From: UBA685 sp049890115
GTDB lineage: Bacteria; Pseudomonadota; Alphaproteobacteria; Puniceispirillales; Puniceispirillaceae
Length of the DNA: 64,000 bases
Direction of reading: 5' to 3'
NCBI GenBank assembly: GCA_049890115.1
Contig: JBMHCC010000007.1
Location: 5,951 to 69,950 of the forward strand
Part shown: in pieces, positions 28,575 to 37,475 of the stretch
Layout: each line of letters starts with the position of its first letter
Numbering within the stretch: the stretch's first letter is position 1
Position numbers and translations under genes: made by a program
The notes under the pieces: model-generated
Database searches by the model: none
Told to the model about the DNA's origin: nothing
Seen by the model: the letters and a program-made list of their open reading frames with translations, nothing else

Positions 28575-29042
28575 CTATTTTAGCTCAAAAACTGCGTCAA
28601 TCTCAACGCAAACGCCGCGTGGCAGAGCGTTTGTGCCAACCGCAAAGCGCGCATGATTGCCAGCTTCTCCCATGACTTCTGCCAACAAGTCAGATGCTCC
28701 ATTTATCACTTCTGGCTGGCTGGTAAAATCATTGGTGCAGGCAACAAAGCCGCCTAATTTCACAGCTCTTTTCAGTTTTGATAAATCGCCGCCGCAAGCT
28801 GCTTTGGCCTGTGCCAAAATATTGATGGCACAAATGCGAGCCTGTTCTTTGGCTTGGTCTAGGGTGACATCATCGCCGACAGTGCCTGTCAGCGTAATTT
28901 TGCCATCCACCAATGGTACCTGACCTGAAATAAAGATAAGATTGCCAGCTATGACATAAGGCACATAATTGGCAGCAGGGGCTGGCGCATCTGGTAATGT
29001 CACGCCTAGTTCTTGTAATTTTTTGGTGATTGGATCTGTCAT
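28575..29042 (-). CDS. RidA family protein (YjgF/YER057c/UK114)
   Basis: 155 aa member of the trimeric Rid family; the archetype RidA hydrolyses reactive enamines/imines made by PLP enzymes. Seen: NYVPYVIAGNLIFISGQVPL near the N-terminus and GVCVEIDAVFEL at the C-terminus. At 155 aa it is longer than the 128-aa archetype and belongs to a sister subgroup; whether the catalytic Arg of archetypal RidA is kept cannot be settled by eye. Stands between the acyltransferase (upstream gene end 28495) and nrdJ. Confidence 0.85.
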   Translation of the reverse strand: MTDPITKKLQELGVTLPDAPAPAANYVPYVIAGNLIFISGQVPLVDGKITLTGTVGDDVTLDQAKEQARICAINILAQAKAACGGDLSKLKRAVKLGGFVACTNDFTSQPEVINGASDLLAEVMGEAGNHARFAVGTNALPRGVCVEIDAVFELK

Positions 29043-29118
29043 AATTGCTCTCTATTTATCTTGGGGTAGGAAACTGAGATCAGTGTGCCTTTATAATAGG
29101 GCAGCTGTCTATAGGATA

Positions 29119-29151
29119 AAAAAAGCTCCTGATGCTGGTATCATCAGGAGC
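29119..29151 (-). terminator. Rho-independent terminator of nrdJ
   Basis: Perfect 10-bp stem (GCTCCTGATG at 29125-29134, CATCAGGAGC at 29142-29151) with a 7-base loop. On the minus strand it is followed by a run of seven T. It lies 63 bases after the nrdJ stop. Confidence 0.9.
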
Positions 29152-29213
29152 AAGTTTTGCGTTAGCAGACAGCCCAAGACCAAAAGGCCATCAGCTGCAT
29201 TTCTTTAGGAGGA

Positions 29214-32200
29214 TTAGCTACATCCTGTTGTTGACCCGCATGTGTTACATTTCAAGCAAGTGCCATTTCGTACCAGAGTAAAGTTTTGACATTCAGGACA
29301 TGATTCACCCTCATAGCCCTGCATCTTTGCTTGTTGTACCTGATCTGATTTGCTGACGCTTGCTGCAGTTGTTACTGCGGCTGCCACTGTCTCAGCAGCT
29401 GGTACATTCACAGATGGTGCCAATGTTGCTTCAGCAGCTGTGCTCTCCCCAGCAAAGGCAGTAGCAGCAGCGGCAGTGCCATTATTGGAATAGACAACAA
29501 GGCCTTGCTTGCGGATGAAACCACGGCTTGTCACCTTATTCAGCAATTCAGATTGTGCCTCACCAGCTCCTGTTGTGCTGGTATCAAGATCTTCTTTTGA
29601 CACATGACCCAAATCATGACGATCAAGATATGACACGGCTAGTTCACGGAATGTATAGTCAAGGATAGATGTTGCCATCTTAATAGCATCATTGCCTGTT
29701 ACAATCCCTTGTGGTTCAAAGCGTGTGAATGTGAATGCCTCAACATATTCTTCCAATGGCACACCATATTGCAGGCCAATGGAAACAGCGATGGCAAAAT
29801 TATTCATCAATGAACGGAAGGCTGCGCCTTCTTTATGCATATCGATGAAAATTTCACCCAGACGGCCATCCTCATATTCGCCAGTCCGCAGATAGACTTT
29901 ATGACCGCCAACTGTTGCCTTTTGGGTATAGCCCTTGCGGCGTTGTGGTAATTTTTCACGTTCTGTTTGTGCGATAACACGCTCGACAATTTTCTCAACA
30001 ATCTGTGGTACAGCTGCTGCCTGTGGGGCAGCTGCCAAATCCACAACGCTGTCATCATCCTCATCATCTTCAACTAGTGATGATGATAAAGGCTGGCTGA
30101 GCTTTGAGCCGTCACGATAGAGCGCATTTGCTTTCAGGCCAAGACGCCATGACAACATATAAGCATCACCACATTCAGACACATCTGCTGAATTTGGCAT
30201 GTTGATTGTCTTTGAAATCGCGCCAGAGATGAAAGGCTGAGAGGCTGCCATCATGGTAATGTGGCTATCAACTGACAAGAAGCGCTTGCCAATACGGCCA
30301 CACACATTCGCACAATCAAAAATCGGCAGATGCTCATCTTTCAAATGCGGGGCACCTTCTAATGTCATGGCGCCACAAACATGGATGTTAGCTGCTTCGA
30401 TTTCATCTTTGCTGAAACCAAGGGCTTCTAGCATGTTAAAGTTGAAATCATTTAACTGCTCATCACTAAAGCCAAGCGTATCACGGCAGAAATCAAGGCC
30501 TAATGTGAAATGATTGAAAGCAAATTTCACATCAAATGCATTTTCAAGCGCGCTAGCTAGCTTTTGCAACTCAGTATCGCCAAACCCTTTATCACGCAGA
30601 GCATTTAAAGAGACAGACTGGCATTTTTCAAGATTGCCATTACCAACCGCATAGCGTGTGATGTCATCTATCTGATCAGCGCTATAGCCAAGGCGTGTTA
30701 ATGCCTCTGGCACTACGCGGTTAATGATTTTGAAATAACCACCACCTGCTAGCTTTTTGAATTTCACAATCGCAAAATCAGGCTCAATACCAGTGGTATC
30801 ACAATCCATGACAAGGCCGATTGTGCCTGTTGGTGCAATCACTGTTGATTGTGCATTACGATAGCCATGCTTTTCACCAAGTGATAGCGCGTCATCCCAT
30901 GCCAGTTTAGCGGCATCCACCAAACCAGCTTCAGGGCAATTATCAGCATCAAGTGGCACAGGCAGAACAGATAGGCCTTCATAGCCTGTGTTTTCTGAAT
31001 GTGCTGCACGGCGATGGTTGCGCATGACACGCAGCATATTATCAGCATTTTCCTCATATTTCGGGAACGCGCCAACTTCGCTTGCGATCTCAGCTGATGT
31101 GGCATAAGAGCGGCCAGTCATAATCGCTGTGATAGCACCGCAAAGCGCGCGGCCTTCATCTGAATCATAAGAATGACCAGATGCCATTAGCAAGCCGCCA
31201 ATATTGGCAAAGCCAAGGCCTAATGTGCGGTAATCATAAGACCCTTGTGCAATCTCTTTTGAGGGGAATTGCGCCATCATAACAGAAATTTCAAGTGCCA
31301 GTGTCCACAAGCGCACCGCATGTTCAAATGTCTCAATATCAAATGAGCCATCTTCATGACGGAACTGCATTAAGTTCATTGAGGCAAGGTTACAGGCTGT
31401 ATCATCCAAGAACATATATTCTGAACATGGGTTTGATGCATTGATTCTGCCACCAGCTGGGCAGGTATGCCACTCATTGATAGTGGTATCATATTGCAGG
31501 CCTGGATCAGCACATGCCCATGCAGCATAAGCGATTTTTTCCCACAACTCATCAGCCTTCACACGCTTGGCGACCTTGCCGTCAATGCGCTGGATAAGCT
31601 CCCAATCACCGCCATTATTGACAGCATTCAAGAATTCATTTGTTACGCGCACAGAGTTATTAGAATTCTGGCCTGCAACAGTCAGATAGGCTTCTGAATC
31701 CCAATCTGTGTCATAGGTTTTAAATTCAATTTCAGTGTAACCTTGCTGTGCAAACTGAATAACGCGCTGAATGTAATTTTCAGGCACCATGTCTTTGCGG
31801 CCTGCGATAATCGCTTTTTTCAGTTCTTTATTTTCGCGTGGATCAAACCGATTTTCGGCATCAGATGATGTGCAGGCAGCCATCACAGCATTCATGTGCT
31901 TTTGGGTGATTTTTGAGCCAGCAACTAGGGCTGCTACCTTTTGTTCTTCAACCACTTTCCAATCGATATATTCTTCAATATCGGGGTGATCAATATCAAC
32001 TGTTACCATCTTGGCAGCACGGCGTGTTGTGCCGCCTGACTTAATCGCACCAGCTGCTCTGTCACCGATTTTCAAAAAACTCATCAGGCCAGATGATTTG
32101 CCGCCACCAGATAGGCCTTCGCCAGAACCACGTAGCTTTGAGAAGTTAGAGCCTGTGCCTGAACCATATTTGAACAGACGTGCTTCACGCACCCACAAAT

Positions 32201-32846
32201 CCATGATGCCGCCATCATTAACCAAATCATCGCTGACTGATTGGATGAAACAAGCATGTGGCTGTGGATGTTCATAAGATGATTTTGAACGAACCAGCTT
32301 ACCTGTTTCGAAGTCAACATAATGGTGGCCTTGGCTTGGCCCATCAATACCATAGGCCCAGTTCAGGCCAGTATTAAACCATTGTGGTGAGTTTGGTGCT
32401 GCCATCTGAAGGGCAAGCATCGCACACATTTCATCATAATAAGTTCTAGCATCAGCTTCAGTGGTGAAATAACCACCTTTCCAGCCCCAATAAGTCCATG
32501 TGCCAGCCAGACGATGATAAACCTGTTTCGCTGATGTCTCACCACCAAAGCGATCTGCCTCATCCAGCTTCTTCAGGGCTTTGTCATCAGCCTTTGAACG
32601 CCACAACCATGATGGAACGTCATTCTCCTCGACCTTGACCAGCTTGGCAGGCACGCCAGCTTTGCGGAAATATTTCTGCGCTAAAATATCAGCTGCTACC
32701 TGAGAGAATTGCTCAGGCACCTCAATATTTTCTGCACGGAATACAATAGTCCCGTCGGGGTTTTTAATCTCACTCGTTGCTGAGCGGAACTTAATCAAAG
32801 AAAAGGGGTCCCGACCTTCTTTTGTGTGCCGTCTTTCAAAACGCAT
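29214..32846 (-). CDS. nrdJ: Vitamin B12-dependent (class II) ribonucleoside-diphosphate reductase
   Basis: 1210 aa adenosylcobalamin-dependent reductase that makes deoxyribonucleotides without an oxygen-dependent radical subunit. Motifs: GSGTGSNFSKLRG, NPCSEYMFLDDTACNLASMNL (with active-site Cys), APTGTIGLVMDCDTTGIEPD. The C-terminus holds a Cys-rich zinc-ribbon tail (CPECQ ... CLKCNTCG ... CS) as in the long alphaproteobacterial NrdJ. A large insert with an acidic run (VEDDEDDDSVVD) and an Ala-rich linker before the tail are visible. No nrdAB in the window. It depends on B12, which may be relevant to the MttB-family enzyme. Confidence 0.95.
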   Translation of the reverse strand: MRFERRHTKEGRDPFSLIKFRSATSEIKNPDGTIVFRAENIEVPEQFSQVAADILAQKYFRKAGVPAKLVKVEENDVPSWLWRSKADDKALKKLDEADRFGGETSAKQVYHRLAGTWTYWGWKGGYFTTEADARTYYDEMCAMLALQMAAPNSPQWFNTGLNWAYGIDGPSQGHHYVDFETGKLVRSKSSYEHPQPHACFIQSVSDDLVNDGGIMDLWVREARLFKYGSGTGSNFSKLRGSGEGLSGGGKSSGLMSFLKIGDRAAGAIKSGGTTRRAAKMVTVDIDHPDIEEYIDWKVVEEQKVAALVAGSKITQKHMNAVMAACTSSDAENRFDPRENKELKKAIIAGRKDMVPENYIQRVIQFAQQGYTEIEFKTYDTDWDSEAYLTVAGQNSNNSVRVTNEFLNAVNNGGDWELIQRIDGKVAKRVKADELWEKIAYAAWACADPGLQYDTTINEWHTCPAGGRINASNPCSEYMFLDDTACNLASMNLMQFRHEDGSFDIETFEHAVRLWTLALEISVMMAQFPSKEIAQGSYDYRTLGLGFANIGGLLMASGHSYDSDEGRALCGAITAIMTGRSYATSAEIASEVGAFPKYEENADNMLRVMRNHRRAAHSENTGYEGLSVLPVPLDADNCPEAGLVDAAKLAWDDALSLGEKHGYRNAQSTVIAPTGTIGLVMDCDTTGIEPDFAIVKFKKLAGGGYFKIINRVVPEALTRLGYSADQIDDITRYAVGNGNLEKCQSVSLNALRDKGFGDTELQKLASALENAFDVKFAFNHFTLGLDFCRDTLGFSDEQLNDFNFNMLEALGFSKDEIEAANIHVCGAMTLEGAPHLKDEHLPIFDCANVCGRIGKRFLSVDSHITMMAASQPFISGAISKTINMPNSADVSECGDAYMLSWRLGLKANALYRDGSKLSQPLSSSLVEDDEDDDSVVDLAAAPQAAAVPQIVEKIVERVIAQTEREKLPQRRKGYTQKATVGGHKVYLRTGEYEDGRLGEIFIDMHKEGAAFRSLMNNFAIAVSIGLQYGVPLEEYVEAFTFTRFEPQGIVTGNDAIKMATSILDYTFRELAVSYLDRHDLGHVSKEDLDTSTTGAGEAQSELLNKVTSRGFIRKQGLVVYSNNGTAAAATAFAGESTAAEATLAPSVNVPAAETVAAAVTTAASVSKSDQVQQAKMQGYEGESCPECQNFTLVRNGTCLKCNTCGSTTGCS

Positions 32847-32919
32847 AATATACCTCGTGGATAACTTCTAATGAAACCTTATATTCTAATAAGTTAGATG
32901 ATTTTCTTAAACCGCCATA

Positions 32920-32968
32920 ACACCATATATAGTGGTGATAGAATTAAAAGCTACATGATATAGGGGGT
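32920..32968 (-). promoter_or_regulatory. Candidate paired NrdR boxes upstream of nrdJ
   Basis: ACACCATATATAGTGG at 32920-32935 matches the NrdR-box consensus ACACWATATATWGTGT at about 14 of 16 positions. A weaker match, ACATGATATAGGGGGT, begins at 32953, 33 bases further, about three helical turns. Paired boxes at this spacing upstream of ribonucleotide reductase genes are the known mode of NrdR repression. The gap to NDUFA12 (32847-33185) also holds a TTGACA at 33020 of unclear use; nothing else is recognised. Confidence 0.65.
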
Positions 32969-33185
32969 GTTTGCAAATATATCTGCCATAATTTTGTCAC
33001 TTTTTTTGAAATAATTTCATTGACATATTGGTGATGCCGACAACCCCTAAAGGTACGTGGCTGTTGGCTTGCTTTTCTGAGGCGTAACAGATACAACAAG
33101 GAGCAGAGGCGTTGCGTGATTATGCTGATTTGTCATGTCACAGCGATGTTGTTAGATGCGTGTTTACCATTTCAGCGGGGTTGGG

Positions 33186-33539
33186 ATGAAATTCATTTCA
33201 AAAATATTGATTAAGATGTCTGCCAAACAAATTGGGAAAGATGAATTTGGTAATCGCTATTATGAAAAGCCTGCCAAGGCAGGCCAACTGCGTGGAAAAC
33301 GCTTTGTGATTTATAATGGCCAGGTTGAAGCATCAAAAGTGCCGGCAGACTGGCATGGTTGGCTTCATTACACAGAATCAACACCCCCGCCACAAGGCGG
33401 CTATCAACGTGCTGATTGGCAAGCTGATCATTTGCCGAATCTGACAGGCACCAAATTTGCGCATCGCCCACAAGGTCATGTGCTAAAAGGTGGCAAACGC
33501 GCAGCGGCAACAGGTGATTATGAAGCTTGGACACCATAA
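33186..33539 (+). CDS. NDUFA12 family NADH:ubiquinone oxidoreductase accessory subunit
   Basis: Homologue of the mitochondrial B17.2/NDUFA12 complex I supernumerary subunit, found in alphaproteobacteria. About 117 aa from ATG 33186, which follows a GGGG-containing site; the frame is open upstream to an ATG at 33156. Signatures: GKDEFGNRYYE, KRFVIYNG, VPADWHGWLHY and HLPNLTGTKFAH. It sits on the inner-membrane matrix arm edge in the mitochondrial enzyme. First of three plus-strand genes with mlaD and DUF2155. Confidence 0.9.
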   Translation: MKFISKILIKMSAKQIGKDEFGNRYYEKPAKAGQLRGKRFVIYNGQVEASKVPADWHGWLHYTESTPPPQGGYQRADWQADHLPNLTGTKFAHRPQGHVLKGGKRAAATGDYEAWTP

Positions 33540-33592
33540 GCCTAGCCAGATACTAGCCAACTGCCGATAGCGTCATTTATACGAGGTGATTT

Positions 33593-34042
33593 ATGCAACG
33601 GAATATGATCGAAACAGTCATGGGTGCTGTGGTTTTGGCAGCTGCTGGGTTTTTTGGTTATGTTGCCTATCAGGCAGCTGATGTGTCATCTGGTGCTGGC
33701 TATCAGATACAAGCTGAGTTTGGTTCAGTATCAGGTTTATCTGTTGGTGATGATGTGATGCTATCTGGCATTAAAATTGGTAATGTTGTTGGCCAAGAAT
33801 TAGACCCGATTACCTATTCAGCACGTGTTATGATGCGTGTTGAAGAGGGGATTTTGCTTCCCGATGATACATCAGCACGCATAACAACGTCCTCTTTGCT
33901 TGGCGGTAATTATTTAGAGCTGATGCCTGGGCTATCTGAGGATATGCTGGCAGAGGGCGGCGTGATTTATGACACAAGAGACCCTGTTAGCTTGACAGAT
34001 TTGCTTGGCAAAGTGGTCTTTTCTGCTGGTGATGATGGCTAG
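33593..34042 (+). CDS. mlaD: MlaD-like MCE-domain lipid transport protein
   Basis: 149 aa periplasmic protein anchored by one N-terminal helix (about residues 8-28). One MCE domain: YQIQAEFGSVSGLSVGDDVMLSGIKIGNV, TSSLLGGNYLELMPG. Part of the Mla phospholipid-trafficking ABC system, but mlaE/mlaF are not in the window, so this copy is separated from them. It overlaps the next gene by 11 bases (ATG 34032 inside its end). Confidence 0.88.
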   Translation: MQRNMIETVMGAVVLAAAGFFGYVAYQAADVSSGAGYQIQAEFGSVSGLSVGDDVMLSGIKIGNVVGQELDPITYSARVMMRVEEGILLPDDTSARITTSSLLGGNYLELMPGLSEDMLAEGGVIYDTRDPVSLTDLLGKVVFSAGDDG

Positions 34043-34409
34043 GGCTGTTATCGGTTTTGCACTATCGCTTCTGGTAAGCTTGCCAGCTTTGGCTGATAGT
34101 TGGGTCGAAGCAGAATCAGCAAAATTGCAAACGCTGGATAAAATCACAGCTCGAATTTCAGCATTAGATGTCGCGCGTGACAATCCTGAACGCTTTGGCA
34201 CTTTGGAAATTTTGGTTCATCGCTGTGCCTATCGCCCACCTGAAGAGGCGCCTGAAGATGCTGCCTTTTTAACAGTGCGTGATGTCGGTCATGACCCATC
34301 ATTGCCGCCAAAGCTGGTTTTTTCTGGTTGGATATTCTCATCAAGCCCAGCCATTTCAGGCTTGGAGCATGCTGTTTATGATGTGACCTTAATCACTTGT
34401 AACAGATAA
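34032..34409 (+). CDS. DUF2155 family secreted protein
   Basis: About 125 aa exported protein conserved in alphaproteobacteria (DUF2155). From ATG 34032 it has a signal peptide (MMARAVIGFALSLLVSLPALADS) and the family core GTLEILVHRCAYRPPEEAPEDAAFL and LVFSGWIFSSSPAISGLEHAVYDVTLITC, with two Cys likely forming a disulfide. The frame opens earlier at 34005, but ATG 34032/34035 gives the usual signal peptide. It overlaps mlaD at its start and the convergent aat by 34 bases at its end. Function unknown. Confidence 0.82.
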   Translation: MMARAVIGFALSLLVSLPALADSWVEAESAKLQTLDKITARISALDVARDNPERFGTLEILVHRCAYRPPEEAPEDAAFLTVRDVGHDPSLPPKLVFSGWIFSSSPAISGLEHAVYDVTLITCNR

Positions 34410-35038
34410 TCAATCATCACATCTTCCCCCAATGCTAGATTAAGGTCAGCATCTTGTTGCAAGGCAGATTGTAATTGGTCTTGGAACTCTGCTTTTGGTA
34501 TTTCGGCAAGGCCAAATTGTTTTAAGTGATCATTACTAAATTGGGCATCAAGCAGGCTAAATTTCCCATATAGCAGGCGTGCTATCAAATGAACCAATGC
34601 GATTTTTGAGGCATTTGGTGTGCGCGAAAACATAGATTCGCCAAAAAACACCCCGCCTAGCTTTACGCCATAAAGCCCGCCTACCAATGTATCATTATCA
34701 AAAACTTCTACTGAATGGGCAAAACCAAGAGAATGAAGCGCAATATAAAGGCGCTTTATTTCATCATTAATCCAGCTATCTTCACGGGAGCTAGTGATTT
34801 CAGCACAGCTATGTATCACATCACTAAATGCGGTATTGATGCGGATTTCAAAAGGGCGCTGTTTCACCAGCCGCATCAAGCGACGCGGTATATGCACAGG
34901 CGCAAGTGGGATAATGCCTCTAATGTCAGGTTCAAAGAAATGAAGCTCTGGATCATCTACTGATTGCGCCATAGGAAACACACCAAGGCTATAGGCCTTA
35001 ATAATCGTCTCAGGTGCGAAGATGAACCGCTCGCTCAT
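34376..35038 (-). CDS. aat: Leucyl/phenylalanyl-tRNA--protein transferase
   Basis: 220 aa enzyme that attaches Leu or Phe to N-terminal Lys/Arg, creating N-degrons that ClpS/ClpA recognise. Motifs: AYSLGVFPMAQS near 14-25, FFEPDIRGIIPL, SWINDEI, GFAHSVEVFDNDTLVGGLYGVKLGGVFFGESMFS. Good match in length. Its ATG overlaps the accC stop (TAATG), so it is the last gene of the minus-strand operon from the M48 gene down. It converges with the DUF2155 gene over 34 bases. Confidence 0.95.
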   Translation of the reverse strand: MSERFIFAPETIIKAYSLGVFPMAQSVDDPELHFFEPDIRGIIPLAPVHIPRRLMRLVKQRPFEIRINTAFSDVIHSCAEITSSREDSWINDEIKRLYIALHSLGFAHSVEVFDNDTLVGGLYGVKLGGVFFGESMFSRTPNASKIALVHLIARLLYGKFSLLDAQFSNDHLKQFGLAEIPKAEFQDQLQSALQQDADLNLALGEDVMIDYLLQVIKVTS

Positions 35039-36387
35039 TACTCCTCAGCTTGTGCTAAAAACTCTTCTTCCAGCCAGCGAATAGTATAGCTGCCTTCATG
35101 AATAGCAGGGGCATCAACAAGCCTTTTATGCAAGGCTAGTGTGGTTGGAATTGGTTCAATGATAAATTCCTCCAATGCCAATTTCAGACGCGCCAGACAA
35201 TGCTCTCTGTCTCTGCCATGCACAATCAGCTTGGCAATCAGGCTATCATAAAAAGGCGGAACGCTATAGCCGCTATAGATAGGTGATTCAATGCGAATGC
35301 CTGGCCCACCTGATGGGTGGAAGGTGGTGATTTTGCCAGGGGTTGGCATAAAGGTTTCTGGATGTTCAGCATTAATGCGGCATTCAATCGCATGGCCCGT
35401 AAAGGTCACGTCACTTTGGCTAAAGCTCAGCTTTTCGCCAGCGGCAATCTTTATCTGCTCTTGCACCAGATCAATACCGGTAATGGCTTCTGTAATCGGA
35501 TGCTCTACCTGTAGGCGGGTATTCATTTCAATAAAGAAAAATTCCCCATCCTGATATAGAAATTCCATTGTGCCAACACCAAGATAGCCCATATCACCTG
35601 TGGCTTTGGCGGCAACAGCGCCAATATCAGCGCGCTGTTTTTCATCCAAAACAGGAGAGGGGGCTTCTTCAAATAATTTTTGGTGGCGTCTTTGCACTGA
35701 ACATTCACGTTCACCCAGATGCGCAGAATTACCATGAGAATCGGCGATAACCTGAATTTCGATATGGCGCGGATTATCAAGATAGCGTTCCAGATAGACG
35801 GTATCATCGCCAAAGGCAGCTTTTGCCTCTGAGCGTGCTGATGAAAAGGCTTCTGCTAATGATTCAGGGTTAGCAGCAACTTTCATGCCGCGGCCACCAC
35901 CGCCAGATGCTGCTTTGACCAATAATGGAAAACCGATATCTTTGGCTAATTTGCTGGCTTCTTCGATGGTATGAACAGCACCAGGCGAGCCAGGCACTAA
36001 TGGCAGGCCTGCTTTGGCAGCTGTGATCTTTGCCTCAACCTTATCACCCATAGCGCGGATATGCGGTGTGTCAGGGCCGATAAATACCAGACCATGTGCC
36101 TTTACCATTTCAGCGAAATCAGCATTTTCCGCCAAAAAGCCAACGCCAGGATGAAGGGCATCACAGCCTGTGATGGCTGCTGCTGACAAAATTGCTGGAA
36201 TATTCAAATAGGAATCTGCTGCTGATGGTCCGCCAATACAAACCGATTCATCAGCTAATCGCACAGGCATGGAATTGGCATCAGCTGTTGAATGCACAAT
36301 CACTGTTGGAATGCCCATTTCCTTACAGGCACGCAATACGCGCAACGCAACGTCACCACGGTTCGCAATCAGAATTTTTTGAAACAT
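35038..36387 (-). CDS. accC: Acetyl-CoA carboxylase, biotin carboxylase subunit
   Basis: 449 aa ATP-grasp enzyme that carboxylates BCCP-bound biotin, the first half of malonyl-CoA synthesis. Motifs: MFQKILIANRGDVALRVLRA, the Gly-rich ATP loop SGGGGRGMKVA, ERYLDNPRHIEIQV, FIEMNTRLQVEHPITE. Downstream of accB by 37 bases on the minus strand. The next gene, aat, overlaps it by one base. Confidence 0.97.
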   Translation of the reverse strand: MFQKILIANRGDVALRVLRACKEMGIPTVIVHSTADANSMPVRLADESVCIGGPSAADSYLNIPAILSAAAITGCDALHPGVGFLAENADFAEMVKAHGLVFIGPDTPHIRAMGDKVEAKITAAKAGLPLVPGSPGAVHTIEEASKLAKDIGFPLLVKAASGGGGRGMKVAANPESLAEAFSSARSEAKAAFGDDTVYLERYLDNPRHIEIQVIADSHGNSAHLGERECSVQRRHQKLFEEAPSPVLDEKQRADIGAVAAKATGDMGYLGVGTMEFLYQDGEFFFIEMNTRLQVEHPITEAITGIDLVQEQIKIAAGEKLSFSQSDVTFTGHAIECRINAEHPETFMPTPGKITTFHPSGGPGIRIESPIYSGYSVPPFYDSLIAKLIVHGRDREHCLARLKLALEEFIIEPIPTTLALHKRLVDAPAIHEGSYTIRWLEEEFLAQAEE

Positions 36388-36423
36388 AACTTGCTTAACC
36401 CATTATTTTTTTAAATGTGATGC

Positions 36424-36921
36424 CTATTCAATAACTAGCAAAAGCTGATCATATTCAATTGGCTGACCATTTTCACAAGCAATGTGCGTGACTGTGCCAT
36501 CTTTTGGTGCTGTGATAGGGTTCATAACCTTCATCGCTTCCAAAATGCAGACAGTCTGGCCTTTTTTGACAGTATCACCTTCTTTGATAAAAGCAGGTGC
36601 GCCTGGCTCTGGGCCTTCATAATAAGTGCCAACCATAGGTGATTTCAGTGCCCCTGGATGGTCTGCTAAATTGTTGGCAGCTGGCTTTGCGTCTGCTGCT
36701 GGCTGAGCTGGTGCTGCTGCTGGTGCGGCAGCTGGCATAGCTGGGGCTGCTGCTGGTGCGGCGACCATTTGCGTTGGAACGGTACGAGAGACACGCACAG
36801 ACATTGTTTCTGTCTCAACCTCAATATCTGTCAGGTTGCGGTCATCTAATATGGCAGCCAGTTCACTTGTCAGTTTGGCTTCTTTTGACAGGCTCGCTTT
36901 TGTTTTATCCGCGCTGCTCAT
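36424..36921 (-). CDS. accB: Acetyl-CoA carboxylase biotin carboxyl carrier protein
   Basis: 165 aa. The N-terminal part (1-50) is helical, the middle (about 51-85) is an Ala/Pro-rich linker with AAPAAAPAMPAAAP, and the C-terminal biotinyl domain contains EAMKVMN with Lys131 as the modification site. accB-accC order is standard. Upstream comes aroQ; it is likely in the same transcript. Confidence 0.97.
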   Translation of the reverse strand: MSSADKTKASLSKEAKLTSELAAILDDRNLTDIEVETETMSVRVSRTVPTQMVAAPAAAPAMPAAAPAAAPAQPAADAKPAANNLADHPGALKSPMVGTYYEGPEPGAPAFIKEGDTVKKGQTVCILEAMKVMNPITAPKDGTVTHIACENGQPIEYDQLLLVIE

Positions 36922-36961
36922 TGCCAGTTTCTCCTCTAAAACACCTAAAATGATTGTCTGT

Positions 36962-37411
36962 TTATTTTGTTGTCATTAAATCTGCAACAGCTTGTAATGC
37001 TATCTCATAGGTCATGCTGCCTAGGCCTGCAATGACGCCATTCATCACAGGTGCTGTCATTGATTTATGACGGAATTCTTCTCTGGCATAGACATTTGAT
37101 AAATGCAGTTCGATTTTGATGCCTTGAAATAGCACAAGCGCATCACGCAAAGCGATTGAGCTATGAGTATAAGCACCAGCATTTAGCAAAATCGCATCAA
37201 AGCGACCAACAGCTTGCTGAATATGTGTCACAAGCTCACCTTCGTGATTTGATTGGAAAAAGCTGATGCTTTGTCCCAATTCAGCAGCGCGACTTTCACA
37301 AGCTTGCTCAATATCTGCCAAGGTTTTTTGCCCATAATGCTGGCTTTCGCGCATGCCAAGCATGTTCAAATTAGGGCCATTTATTATTACTATGTTCGTC
37401 ATTTTTGCCAT
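36962..37411 (-). CDS. aroQ: Type II 3-dehydroquinate dehydratase
   Basis: 149 aa enzyme of the shikimate pathway (3-dehydroquinate to 3-dehydroshikimate). Motifs: IIINGPNLNMLGMRE, FFQSNHEGELVTHIQ, LLNAGAYTHSSIALRDAL, IELHLSNVYAREEFRHKS. Start taken at ATG 37411; a second ATG at 37402 is possible and neither has a strong ribosome site. aroQ-accB-accC is a common proteobacterial order. Confidence 0.96.
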   Translation of the reverse strand: MAKMTNIVIINGPNLNMLGMRESQHYGQKTLADIEQACESRAAELGQSISFFQSNHEGELVTHIQQAVGRFDAILLNAGAYTHSSIALRDALVLFQGIKIELHLSNVYAREEFRHKSMTAPVMNGVIAGLGSMTYEIALQAVADLMTTK

Positions 37412-37475
37412 AACTCATAATGTAATCAGAGATTGTGCCAAAGGCTATCAAAAAAAGCTGTTCGCTAGATAGATA

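Noticed and set aside
33020..33070. Possible structured RNA before the NDUFA12 gene (GCCGAC at 33036 pairing with GTTGGC at 33063)
   Set aside because: The stem is short, uses a G-U pair, and matches no riboswitch class I can recall.
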